The position numbers and the translations under genes are program-made. From CAZYEI01 sp964646425 (GTDB lineage: Bacteria > Bacillota_I > Bacilli_A > RFN20 > JAISJY01): a stretch of 22,358 nt of DNA. The notes beneath the pieces were generated by a model. The model saw only the letters and a list, made by a program, of their open reading frames with translations, searched no databases and was not told the origin of the DNA. Shown piece after piece: positions 7,496 through 14,581 of the stretch. The DNA is taken from contig CAZYEI010000024.1 in the NCBI GenBank assembly GCA_964646425.1, positions 1-22,358 of the forward strand, given 5' to 3'. Each line of letters starts with the position of its first letter. The stretch's first letter is position 1.

Positions 7496-10400
7496 ATGAA
7501 AAATAATATAAAATTTTTGACTAGCACCTTATTGATGGCTCTGATATGTGCTGGTGTTGTAACAAATGTAAATACTCGAACAAAAAATAATGGATTACAA
7601 GTTCGGGATGTGCTTGATAGTGATATCACAAAAGATGTAACAGGAAAAGTGATTAGAAAACTTGGCTCTGAAGATCCTACTGCCAATAATCTTATATCGG
7701 ATGTTAAAGCCCAAGTTTCAACAGAAATTAATGGAAAAAGAAGCATTAGATTTGTCGCTGCATTAGATAGTTATTTATATGATTCTGTAAAATTTGATAT
7801 TTCGGTTAAAGATGGTAATACAGAAGTTAAATCATATACTGATAAATTTGTTACTACTGCTTATACTCATATAGTAATTGATGATGTAGTAACTACGGCT
7901 GCTGAAGCGTTTGGTAATTTAGATTATAATTATATGATTGCTTTTACAATCAATAATATCCCTGAATCTGCTTGGGGATATGATTTTGAAGTAACTGCTT
8001 CGGTGAAAACTGCTGATGCTTCGGATTATACTACAACAAATGTTGTAAATAAGAATATGAATGATATGGTATTTGTAGATGCAATCGGAGGATCAAGTAT
8101 TTTCTCAAATATTATCAGTAAGACCGATAGTACTTATGCTTGGAAAACATCTGTTGTAGATGGCGTGGTAAAGATGGAAAGTAGCAATGCTGGCATTAGT
8201 TCATCAAAATCAGTTATTAAATTTGAAGTGGCTAAAGACAGTGTTGTGTCATTTGATTATGAAGTTAGTTCTGAAAGAAATTATGATAAATTGCTTGTTT
8301 ATAAATATGAAACTGCAACTGCAACATCTACGATGGATTTAAATGTTTCTGGTGATAGTAGTGAAACATTAGTTACAGGAACATATATTACAAAATTAAC
8401 TGCAGGCAATGTTATTGAAATTGTTTATTCAAAAGATAATTCTGGAAATAGAGGATTAGATTTAGCTATTATTTCGAATTTGACATTTACAAATGGAATA
8501 CCTGCTGTAAATATTACAAAAGATTATAATGATGGTATTACAACAAATGGAATTGCAACAGGTGAATTAATGGTTGCATTAGGAACTGATGTTTTAGCTA
8601 TTCCTGAAAATGTTCGTGGTGATAATTATCAATTTGCTGCTTGGTATTATGATGCCGAATTTACTAAAGTAGCTTCTGCTAGTGATATTAATACAAAAGT
8701 AAATATTACATTATATGCAAAATGGTTAGAAAAAGCAGTTGTTAATTTTGTTGTTCCTGATGGTGCAACAGAAGTAATTTCGATTACTACTTGGACTGAT
8801 ACTCCAATTATTATTACAAATCCTACAAAATCGCAATGTATTTTTAGAGGCTGGTATTTAGATGAAGATTATAATAATTTAGTAAATATTGCTACTGATG
8901 GTGTTTCAGAAGGATGCACACTATATGCAAAATTTGAAGAACTTCCAGTAGGAACAGCTAAAGATGTTGCACATAAAATTGTTTTTGAGGAAAGAACAAC
9001 AATTTGGAATGTCAAAAATGTTGAAACTACAAAAGAATTCCAAGATTACTATTTTGAATTTACGCCTACAGTAACAACAGAATATTTCTTGATTTTTGAT
9101 AATTATTCAATTGTTGGTAAAAATGATGCTAACTATAACTATAGTAGTTATGCAAGAATGTGGGTTGAAGATAAACAAGGAAATATTGTGTATGATGATT
9201 TCTCGAGTAGTAATACTCAAAAAACATATAAATTAGAAGCAGGAAAGACATATTATTTTGTCTTCAATGGTTCTAAATATTCTAGTGATGCAGAAAACTG
9301 GGGTACATTTGATTTTAGTTTTATGTATTTTAATCATAATAGTGCTGAAACTGCAATTACATATGCGGGAATAGGAGAGAAAGTAACACTTGCTCCTAAT
9401 ACATTTACAAGCAGGTATGAAAAGATTGTGTATAAATACACTGCTACAGAAACTGATAACTATGCTTTAGTTCTTGAATCGGATGCATGGGCTAGTGTTG
9501 AAGTTTATGAAGAATCTTTAAATTCTTCATCAAAATGTTCGGGAAGAGTAAGTAATTCGGCAAAACTTTCAGATATTAAATTAGAAGCAGGAAAAACATA
9601 TTATATTGTTTTAAGTATAAACTGGAATAAAAATGAATTAGCTACCAAGACACTAAGCTTTGTTATAAATTCGTATGGTCAAGGTTATACAGTAACAAAT
9701 CCGAATTCATATAAGCTTGGCGATGAAATTACTGTAGACTTTAGTGGTGGATATGCTCAATATGACGCATTTACATTAGCTGAAACTACAACTATTCGTG
9801 TTTCAACTGCTGGAGGAACTAGTTCATATACAAAGCAAGTTATTATTTATAATGCAAATGATATGTCTAGCGCATTATTAACAATAAGCGGTACAACTAC
9901 TGATGAATTAATTGAATATGTTAAACTTCCTGCTGGTGATTATGTGATTAAGTCTACTTATACTTCAACAAATGGAACAACTGGTTATAAAGTTAATTTA
10001 ACAGTTGCTGAAAATGGGGAAAGCTTCTTGAATCCAATTGCTATTATATTACCAGCAGATAATACTAAAGTTTCTGAAATTGGAGGTAGTGGATATTATT
10101 CGTTTACAAATGGTTCTTCATCTGTCTTTCATTTCTTTACAGCGAATGATTCAACTGCGGTAATTAAGATTATGGATGCTGATGGAAACATCATAGCAAC
10201 TTCAACAAATGGTGAAGTTTATACAAAATTAAATACCGAAACAGAATATGTTATCTATGTAATGTGTGATTCAGTTGAAGTAACTTATAAAACTGAAGAA
10301 AGTGTTATTGATGGTACTTCGATAGATACAGCTTATATATATGGAATAAGTAGTAATGTGCTTGCGACAGATGAAACATGTTCATATACAATTTGGTATA

Positions 10401-10681
10401 AGTTTACTGCCGAAGAGGCAGGAACGTATGCTTTCTATACATTAAATCAAGGAACAATTGATTCAAGAATTTATGTATATAATGAAAGTGATACTAAAAC
10501 TTATCTAGTTTATAATGATGATGGAAAGGATATAGTAATTGCATTAGGTGGATATATTTATGATTCTTATGCATCAACTGAATTAGAAGCGGGCGTAACA
10601 TATTTTGTTAAAATAACTTATAATATTAACGCTATTAATAATATTGATATTCCATTAACAATAAATATAGTAAAACAATAA
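7496..10681 (+). CDS. Large secreted multidomain protein with InlB repeats and PPC-like beta domains
   Basis: A 1061-aa protein starting at ATG 7496 after AAGGAG. Residues 1-27 form an export signal (MKNNIKF, then hydrophobic to about residue 24); the only Cys in it does not sit in a good lipobox, so release by signal peptidase I is likelier than lipidation. Residues about 60-190 are an unrecognised beta-rich domain with RSIRFVAALDS. Residues about 200-345 resemble the beta module of the upstream lipoprotein (NAG-I-x-SS ... VSSE-x-x-(W/Y)DK ... YSKD-x-SG). Two InlB-type repeats end in YAKW and YAKF (about 345-485). The rest (about 500-1061) contains roughly five beta-sandwich units, each with an (L)-x-AG-x-TYY-type strand, as in pre-peptidase C-terminal domains. 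No catalytic motif or wall-sorting signal is seen. It shares the transcript with the 47-aa peptide. Confidence 0.75.
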   Translation: MKNNIKFLTSTLLMALICAGVVTNVNTRTKNNGLQVRDVLDSDITKDVTGKVIRKLGSEDPTANNLISDVKAQVSTEINGKRSIRFVAALDSYLYDSVKFDISVKDGNTEVKSYTDKFVTTAYTHIVIDDVVTTAAEAFGNLDYNYMIAFTINNIPESAWGYDFEVTASVKTADASDYTTTNVVNKNMNDMVFVDAIGGSSIFSNIISKTDSTYAWKTSVVDGVVKMESSNAGISSSKSVIKFEVAKDSVVSFDYEVSSERNYDKLLVYKYETATATSTMDLNVSGDSSETLVTGTYITKLTAGNVIEIVYSKDNSGNRGLDLAIISNLTFTNGIPAVNITKDYNDGITTNGIATGELMVALGTDVLAIPENVRGDNYQFAAWYYDAEFTKVASASDINTKVNITLYAKWLEKAVVNFVVPDGATEVISITTWTDTPIIITNPTKSQCIFRGWYLDEDYNNLVNIATDGVSEGCTLYAKFEELPVGTAKDVAHKIVFEERTTIWNVKNVETTKEFQDYYFEFTPTVTTEYFLIFDNYSIVGKNDANYNYSSYARMWVEDKQGNIVYDDFSSSNTQKTYKLEAGKTYYFVFNGSKYSSDAENWGTFDFSFMYFNHNSAETAITYAGIGEKVTLAPNTFTSRYEKIVYKYTATETDNYALVLESDAWASVEVYEESLNSSSKCSGRVSNSAKLSDIKLEAGKTYYIVLSINWNKNELATKTLSFVINSYGQGYTVTNPNSYKLGDEITVDFSGGYAQYDAFTLAETTTIRVSTAGGTSSYTKQVIIYNANDMSSALLTISGTTTDELIEYVKLPAGDYVIKSTYTSTNGTTGYKVNLTVAENGESFLNPIAIILPADNTKVSEIGGSGYYSFTNGSSSVFHFFTANDSTAVIKIMDADGNIIATSTNGEVYTKLNTETEYVIYVMCDSVEVTYKTEESVIDGTSIDTAYIYGISSNVLATDETCSYTIWYKFTAEEAGTYAFYTLNQGTIDSRIYVYNESDTKTYLVYNDDGKDIVIALGGYIYDSYASTELEAGVTYFVKITYNINAINNIDIPLTINIVKQ

Positions 10682-10694
10682 GTTGTTGATAACT

Positions 10695-10735
10695 AAAAAG
10701 TAGAATGCAAGATTTACAAGCATTCTACTTTTTTA
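10695..10735 (+). terminator. Intrinsic terminator of the secreted-protein operon
   Basis: AAGTAGAATGC pairs with GCATTCTACTT around an 11-base loop and is followed by TTTT. It lies 13 bases after the stop codon of the 1061-aa protein. Confidence 0.9.
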
Positions 10736-10770
10736 ATACCCTTATAGTTTATAAACATTAAAAGGAAATA

Positions 10771-11028
10771 TTAGACATTTGTTTGGGTATTAGTATTTGA
10801 ACCATGGCATACATCTTCTTCACTAGTTGTGAATGATGGATAGTAACGAGGTGTTGGATAGTAGTGGTTTACGATTCTAGTATGCGTTGGGACAACAATA
10901 GGTTGTTCATAATAGTAGCAACGATTTACTGTGCATACACGCTCGGGTAGAACGATTGGGCTTACAGGACAAGGAGCTTGTCTTTCACATCCACAACCAT
11001 TATTTACAGATTGATTATTTGGCATCAT
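10771..11028 (-). CDS. CotD-family spore coat protein
   Basis: An 85-aa protein with the composition of inner spore-coat proteins: rich in Cys, Pro, Tyr and Asn. The diagnostic stretch is PIVVPTHTRIVNHYYPT, followed by RYYPSF; CotD family members share the P-I-V-x-P-x-x-x-x-x-V-N-x-x-x-x-x-x-x-(Y/F)P pattern. Cys residues cluster near the N-terminus (GCGCERQAPCP), which could allow disulfide cross-linking in the coat. The ribosome site AAAAGGAGG (11047-11039) is 10 bases before ATG 11028; a second ATG follows at once. A sigma-K-like promoter lies directly upstream, which would place expression in the late mother cell. It is monocistronic and divergent from ylbJ. Confidence 0.75.
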   Translation of the reverse strand: MMPNNQSVNNGCGCERQAPCPVSPIVLPERVCTVNRCYYYEQPIVVPTHTRIVNHYYPTPRYYPSFTTSEEDVCHGSNTNTQTNV

Positions 11029-11054
11029 AAGGTTCTAGCCTCCTTTTACATAAT

Positions 11055-11081
11055 TAATTTATGCATATCATAAAAAAATGT
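11055..11081 (-). promoter_or_regulatory. Sigma-K-like promoter of the cotD-like gene
   Basis: Read on the minus strand, AC (11081-11080), 16 bases, then CATAAATTA (11063-11055). This fits the Bacillus sigma-K pattern of AC at -35 and CATAnnnTA at -10. The start would fall near 11048, directly before the ribosome site. The spacing is the same as in front of the yjcZ-like gene. Confidence 0.55.
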
Positions 11082-11150
11082 CTAGGGAATTGTCCATATT
11101 TATCTCTAAAAGTAATCGTTAAATCATATTATATTAGCGAGGAATAAAAT

Positions 11151-12059
11151 ATGAAAAAAAATATTATTATTTTGATTTTATTTTATATTTTAATTATTTT
11201 AATGTTTATTAATTCAAATGAAGTAATGTTAGTTACTAAGAATAACATAGATTTATTGTTAAATTCTCTTATTCCATCATTATTTCCATATATGATTATT
11301 ATGACTTTAATTTGTGAACTTGGTGGCTTAGACATTCTAGGATTTTTTTTGCAATTTATCTTTTCAAAGTTATTTAGGATAAAGGGAAAAACTGCGTCTT
11401 TAATAATAGCAGGATGTATAAGTGGTTATCCTTTACCTGCTGTAATGTTAAGTAATCAGGCTTATATATCCGAGGAAGAACAACAAGTTATTTCAATATT
11501 TGTTTTTCCTTCTTTAGCATTTTTAATCAATCAAATTTTTCCACGTTTAAGTAATAATTATTTTAGTTTAAGATTAATTTTTTCTTTTTTTCTAGGAGCT
11601 TTTATTTTATTGATTTTAGAAAGATTCAATAAAAAAGAAAAAGTAGAGTATATAAGTTTCTCTACTTTAAAAAGTATTCTTAAGATAAAATATCAAAATA
11701 TAAGTTTTGCCCTTTTATGGAAGAAATGTATTATTAATAGTTTGCTTAATTTATGTATTATTTCAAGTAATATAATAATCTTTTCTTTGTTAGGAACATT
11801 TTGGCGGCAAAATAGCGCTTTTGAGGTATTTTTTCAAGGTTTACTAGAATTTAGTAGTGCTAGTATCAAATTAACTAATATAAGCTCTTATTGGCAATAT
11901 CTAATGCTTGTTTTTGTATTACTTTGGGGAGGAGTGTCAATATTTATGCAAAATAGTGCACTTTTGGCTAATACTAATTTTTCAATAAAAAAGTATATAA
12001 TATATCGTTTAAAATTAATTTTAATTGTTATATTAATAGATTTTTTAGTATTTTTCTAA
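11151..12059 (+). CDS. ylbJ: Sporulation integral membrane protein YlbJ-like
   Basis: A 302-aa polytopic membrane protein. The N-terminal segment (1-22) is one membrane span, then SLIPSLFPYMIIMTLI, the glycine-rich GKTASLIIAGCISGYPLPA and several later hydrophobic spans, as in the Gate-domain (nucleoside-recognition/SpmA-like) family to which YlbJ belongs. In Bacillus, YlbJ is made under sigma-E and is needed for spore cortex formation. The homologue there is about 400 aa, so this one is a short form. The gene sits beside ylbD-ylbE-ylbF-rsmD as in Bacillus, but in the opposite orientation and without coaD between. The start is ATG 11151, with GAGGA 10 bases upstream. Its last 15 bases overlap the end of rsmD. 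Confidence 0.8.
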   Translation: MKKNIIILILFYILIILMFINSNEVMLVTKNNIDLLLNSLIPSLFPYMIIMTLICELGGLDILGFFLQFIFSKLFRIKGKTASLIIAGCISGYPLPAVMLSNQAYISEEEQQVISIFVFPSLAFLINQIFPRLSNNYFSLRLIFSFFLGAFILLILERFNKKEKVEYISFSTLKSILKIKYQNISFALLWKKCIINSLLNLCIISSNIIIFSLLGTFWRQNSAFEVFFQGLLEFSSASIKLTNISSYWQYLMLVFVLLWGGVSIFMQNSALLANTNFSIKKYIIYRLKLILIVILIDFLVFF

Positions 12060-12596
12060 TATTACTAAAGTCTTATCTTTATATATGTAATCTTTTCTTT
12101 TGTAGTTTTCAAATAAAGGTAGAGACGAATTAAGAGATGCTTCGATTATTATTATTGCATTTTCACTTAAAGTTTTATCTTCCTCCATTTTATTAATGAT
12201 TTGTTCATATATTTGTTCTTTATAAGGGGGATCTAAAAATAAGACATCTATTTTAATATTCTTATTTTTAAAATAATCTAAACATTTAAGATACTCTAAT
12301 GATAGTATTTTAAAACTATTTTGTGGTGCTTTGATATTTTTTAGATTTGTTTGAATGGCATTTAAGGCTGGACGACTTCTATCGTTAAAATAACAAAATG
12401 ATGCTCCTCGTGAAAGAGCTTCAATTCCTAAAGAACCTGATCCTGCAAATAAATCACAACATATTTTATTTTCTACTCTATAGCTTAAAATACTGAACAT
12501 AGATTCTTTTATTTGATCCATTGTTGGTCTTGTTGTTTCTTTTCCTTGGGGAGCAATTAAGTTAAGTCTTCGATATTTTCCGGCGATTACTCTCAT
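12045..12596 (-). CDS. rsmD: 16S rRNA (guanine966-N2)-methyltransferase RsmD
   Basis: A 183-aa class I methyltransferase that uses S-adenosylmethionine to methylate N2 of G966 (E. coli numbering) in 16S rRNA during small-subunit assembly. Visible motifs are MRVIAGKYRRLNL at the N-terminus, RPTMDQIKESMFSIL (23-37), the SAM-binding DLFAGSGSLGIEALSRGA (48-65) and the catalytic DPPY (122-125). The length is typical. ATG 12596 follows AGGAGG at 6 bases. It is the last gene of the ylbD-ylbE-ylbF-rsmD operon, 9 bases after ylbF. It is the Bacillus ylbH position. Confidence 0.95.
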   Translation of the reverse strand: MRVIAGKYRRLNLIAPQGKETTRPTMDQIKESMFSILSYRVENKICCDLFAGSGSLGIEALSRGASFCYFNDRSRPALNAIQTNLKNIKAPQNSFKILSLEYLKCLDYFKNKNIKIDVLFLDPPYKEQIYEQIINKMEEDKTLSENAIIIIEASLNSSLPLFENYKRKDYIYKDKTLVILEKY

Positions 12597-12605
12597 ATTT
12601 TCCTC

Positions 12606-12959
12606 CTATAATAATTCATTTATTTTTAATTTGCTACTTATATTAGCGAAGATAAGCTTACTTACTGTATTTAAGTATTCTTGGGCTTTTTTATATTTTT
12701 GACGGTATTCTTTAACTACATTTAAAGTATCTAGTTGATATTTAGCTTCAAACAATTTTTTTTGTAACTTTTCTAAAGGTAGTTTAAATCTAACTGCATC
12801 ATTATATTCTGTACTTATTTGTTCTAATATCATTACTTTATGAATAAATTCTTCGTTATCTTCCATTGCTTTTTCTGCTTCTTTTACTTCCTTTATTAAA
12901 GGATGAATCAATAGTTCTTTGTTTAACTTATCCAATAAATCCGCAAGTTTTTCCTCCAT
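12606..12959 (-). CDS. ylbF: YlbF/YmcA-family regulator (RicF-like)
   Basis: A 117-aa, almost wholly helical and charged protein of the YlbF/YmcA family. In Bacillus, YlbF (RicF) forms a complex with YmcA and YaaT that promotes competence, sporulation and biofilm formation and helps RNase Y mature mRNAs. The family features visible are the N-terminal helix ending in HPLIKEVKEAEKAM, and the central LEQISTEYNDAVRF...LEKLQKKLFEAKYQLDTL helices. It is shorter than the Bacillus protein (about 150 aa), lacking the C-terminal tail. The start ATG 12959 overlaps the ylbE stop as TAATG with GGAGG upstream, so translation is coupled. Confidence 0.85.
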   Translation of the reverse strand: MEEKLADLLDKLNKELLIHPLIKEVKEAEKAMEDNEEFIHKVMILEQISTEYNDAVRFKLPLEKLQKKLFEAKYQLDTLNVVKEYRQKYKKAQEYLNTVSKLIFANISSKLKINELL

Positions 12960-13177
12960 TACATTTCCTCCATTACCATAGATAGCATATTTATCATATC
13001 CATTGCATCTTCAATTTTATCTACCATTCTTTTTCTCCTTTTGATTTTATATTCCTCGATGAATTCATTAAAGGATTCGGGATGTCTTGATAATTTTTGA
13101 TGCCAACTTGGATTTTCTCTTAAAAATATCCAATAATCATTATTTTGATTTAACGCTACTATTATATCACTTCTCAT
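12959..13177 (-). CDS. ylbE: YlbE-like protein
   Basis: A 72-aa protein matching the small YlbE family of Bacilli: it opens with L-N-x-N-x-x-Y-W-x-F-L-R-x-x-P-x-W-(H/Y) (here LNQNNDYWIFLRENPSWHQK) and has a downstream helix FNEFIEEYKIKRRKRMVDKI. No function is established for the family. Its start (ATG 13177) overlaps the ylbD stop as TAATG and has CGGAGG about 9 bases upstream, so it is read with its neighbours. The identification rests on both the sequence pattern and the conserved gene order. Confidence 0.85.
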   Translation of the reverse strand: MRSDIIVALNQNNDYWIFLRENPSWHQKLSRHPESFNEFIEEYKIKRRKRMVDKIEDAMDMINMLSMVMEEM

Positions 13178-13554
13178 TAGTCATTGTACCTCCGATAAGT
13201 ATTTTTTTTAGAATTCGTTGGCGTTAATGGTTCTTTTTTTGTATCATTCAGGCTAGTTATTTCGCCGATTGCTCCGATTACTTTTTTGATACTTTGTAGA
13301 TTTTCTGATAGCTTATCCATATCTATATTTTTAAATACTGACATTGCATTTTTGATATAATCTGGTGATTTTTTGCTTTTTGATGAATTATTTAATGTAA
13401 CTTTTTCTTTGTTTGAATTAAATAACGGATGAATATCTCCATAAATATCATATGTTTCATACAATTGTTGCCATGTTACTTCATTTGCTTGTATTTTATC
13501 GATTAAATTAGGGTTTTGTTTAATAAAAATTTTAAATTCTTCAATTTTATTCAT
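13177..13554 (-). CDS. ylbD: YlbD-like putative spore coat protein
   Basis: A 125-aa protein in the ylbD position. The N-terminus is typical of the family (F-K-x-F-(I/V)-K-x-(N/H)-P-x-L-(I/V), then TWQQLYETYDIYGD); the middle holds a Ser/Lys-rich linker and a helix pair; the C-terminus is basic and Tyr/Arg-rich. The family is listed as a putative coat protein of Bacilli, with little direct evidence. I use ATG 13554 rather than GTG 13563, because the GTG lies inside the only ribosome-site-like sequence (TAGGTGA), 6-9 bases before the ATG. It is the first gene of the operon ylbD-ylbE-ylbF-rsmD. A CATAAATTA box lies just upstream. Confidence 0.75.
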   Translation of the reverse strand: MNKIEEFKIFIKQNPNLIDKIQANEVTWQQLYETYDIYGDIHPLFNSNKEKVTLNNSSKSKKSPDYIKNAMSVFKNIDMDKLSENLQSIKKVIGAIGEITSLNDTKKEPLTPTNSKKNTYRRYND

Positions 13555-13569
13555 GATAATCACCTAATT

Positions 13570-13597
13570 TAATTTATGCTAATTACTTTGTTTTGGT
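13570..13597 (-). promoter_or_regulatory. Possible sporulation promoter of the ylbD operon
   Basis: On the minus strand AC (13597-13596), 17 bases, CATAAATTA (13578-13570). The -10 box is identical to that of the cotD-like gene. It may equally be read as a sigma-E -10 box. The operon contains rsmD and ylbF, which are normally needed in growth, so a separate vegetative promoter should exist; I see no clear one. Confidence 0.35.
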
Positions 13598-13616
13598 GAT
13601 TAATAAAAAAGTAGGG

Positions 13617-13643
13617 ACAAAAAAAATAAATTATCATAATATA
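13617..13643 (+). promoter_or_regulatory. Sigma-K-like promoter of the yjcZ-like gene
   Basis: AC (13617-13618), 16 bases, CATAATATA (13635-13643). The pattern and spacing are the same as in front of the cotD-like gene. The start codon is 26 bases further, with AAGGAGGTG between. Confidence 0.55.
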
Positions 13644-13668
13644 GTATGAAATAAGGAGGTGTAGTATT

Positions 13669-13872
13669 ATGTATTACTATGGATCAGGATATAATTATGC
13701 TCCATACCCAGCACCTGTATATGGTGGCTATGGAGGCGGCTGGGGTAATACATGGGCCGTTATTTTAGTTATTTTCTTACTTCTTATCATCGTTGGAGTA
13801 TGGTTAAATGGTAATAATGGATACCGAGGATTTGGAAATAACGGATGTTGTTGTTCATGTGGCGGCTGTTAA
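13669..13872 (+). CDS. YjcZ-family small sporulation membrane protein with Cys-rich tail
   Basis: A 67-aa protein with a Tyr/Gly/Pro-rich N-terminus (YYGSGYNYAPYPAPVYGGYG), one membrane span WAVILVIFLLLIIVGVWL (about residues 27-45), and a C-terminus ending in GCCCSCGGC. The G-x-x-W/F-A-x-I-x-V-x-F-x-L-L-I-I-V-G core is the signature of YjcZ-type small sporulation proteins in Bacillus. The Cys cluster of five in seven residues is unusual for the family and could bind metal or cross-link into the coat. The ribosome site AAGGAGGTG is excellent. It has a sigma-K-like promoter before it and its own terminator after it. Confidence 0.75.
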   Translation: MYYYGSGYNYAPYPAPVYGGYGGGWGNTWAVILVIFLLLIIVGVWLNGNNGYRGFGNNGCCCSCGGC

Positions 13873-13876
13873 TAAT

Positions 13877-13904
13877 AAAAAAGATTCCTTTGGGAATCTT
13901 TTTA
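13877..13904 (+). terminator. Intrinsic terminator of the yjcZ-like gene
   Basis: AAAAGATTCC pairs with GGAATCTTTT around a TTTG-type loop, followed by T residues, directly after the stop codon. Confidence 0.85.
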
Positions 13905-13949
13905 TGACATAAATTAGAAAATATTTAATTTGTAAATATGGCCTTTTTC

Positions 13950-13978
13950 TTGATATTGCATTTAAAAAAATTTATAAT
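13950..13978 (+). promoter_or_regulatory. Vegetative promoter of def
   Basis: TTGATA (13950-13955) and TATAAT (13973-13978) with 17 bases between. It lies 51 bases before the deformylase start. Confidence 0.75.
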
Positions 13979-14029
13979 GATAAGGTATTAATTATAATTA
14001 CTAAATAAATTTGACAGGAGATGTTATTA

Positions 14030-14581
14030 GTGTTTGTACCAAAAAAGATAGTAAAAGATAGTAATCCAAAGTTAAGAGAGAAGTCTTTTAATGTTGAGTT
14101 ACCATTATCAAAAGAAAATGAAGAATTATGTGAATATTTAATTGAACATTTACGTGCTTCTCAAAATGATGAATTAGCTGAAAAACTTCATTTACGTGCC
14201 GGAGTTGGAATTGCTGCTCCACAAATTGGTGAACAAAAAAGAATTTTTGCAGTTCGTTTAGAACAAGAAGATAAAACAAATATTGAAATGGTGTTAGTAA
14301 ATCCTAAAATAATTGCTTATTCAGTGATGAAGGCATATTTACAAAGTGGTGAGGGCTGTTTATCTGTTGATAACGATGTTGAAGGATATGTATATAGATA
14401 TAATACTATAACAGTAGAAGCCTATGATTATATTTCAAAGCAAATGATTAAAAAGAAATTTAGAGGATATATGGCGATAGTTTTACAACATGAAATGGAT
14501 CATTTTGATGGTGTTTTATATTATGACCATATAAATAAGAAAAATCCATTGCAAATATTAGATAATTCAATTGCTATTTAA
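14030..14581 (+). CDS. def: Peptide deformylase
   Basis: A 183-aa metal-dependent amidase that removes the N-formyl group from new proteins. All three catalytic motifs are present: GVGIAAPQIG (58-67), EGCLS (108-112, metal-binding Cys) and QHEMDH (153-158, two metal-binding His and the catalytic Glu). The insert between motifs and the length fit the type-2 deformylases of Bacilli. GTG 14030 is chosen as start: CAGGAG (14015-14020) directly abuts the in-frame ATG 14021 but stands 9 bases before the GTG. The gene is monocistronic with its own promoter, and its last 15 bases overlap the end of the convergent LCP gene. Confidence 0.95.
   Translation: MFVPKKIVKDSNPKLREKSFNVELPLSKENEELCEYLIEHLRASQNDELAEKLHLRAGVGIAAPQIGEQKRIFAVRLEQEDKTNIEMVLVNPKIIAYSVMKAYLQSGEGCLSVDNDVEGYVYRYNTITVEAYDYISKQMIKKKFRGYMAIVLQHEMDHFDGVLYYDHINKKNPLQILDNSIAI

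Noticed and set aside
7303..7746. 147-codon minus-strand ORF across the peptide gene and the secreted-protein start
   Set aside because: It is antisense to two genes with strong ribosome sites and covers the promoter-proximal leader; there are no start signals of its own.
14021..14029. ATG 14021 as the deformylase start
   Set aside because: It directly abuts the only ribosome site (CAGGAG), leaving no spacer; GTG 14030 has the usual 9-base spacing.
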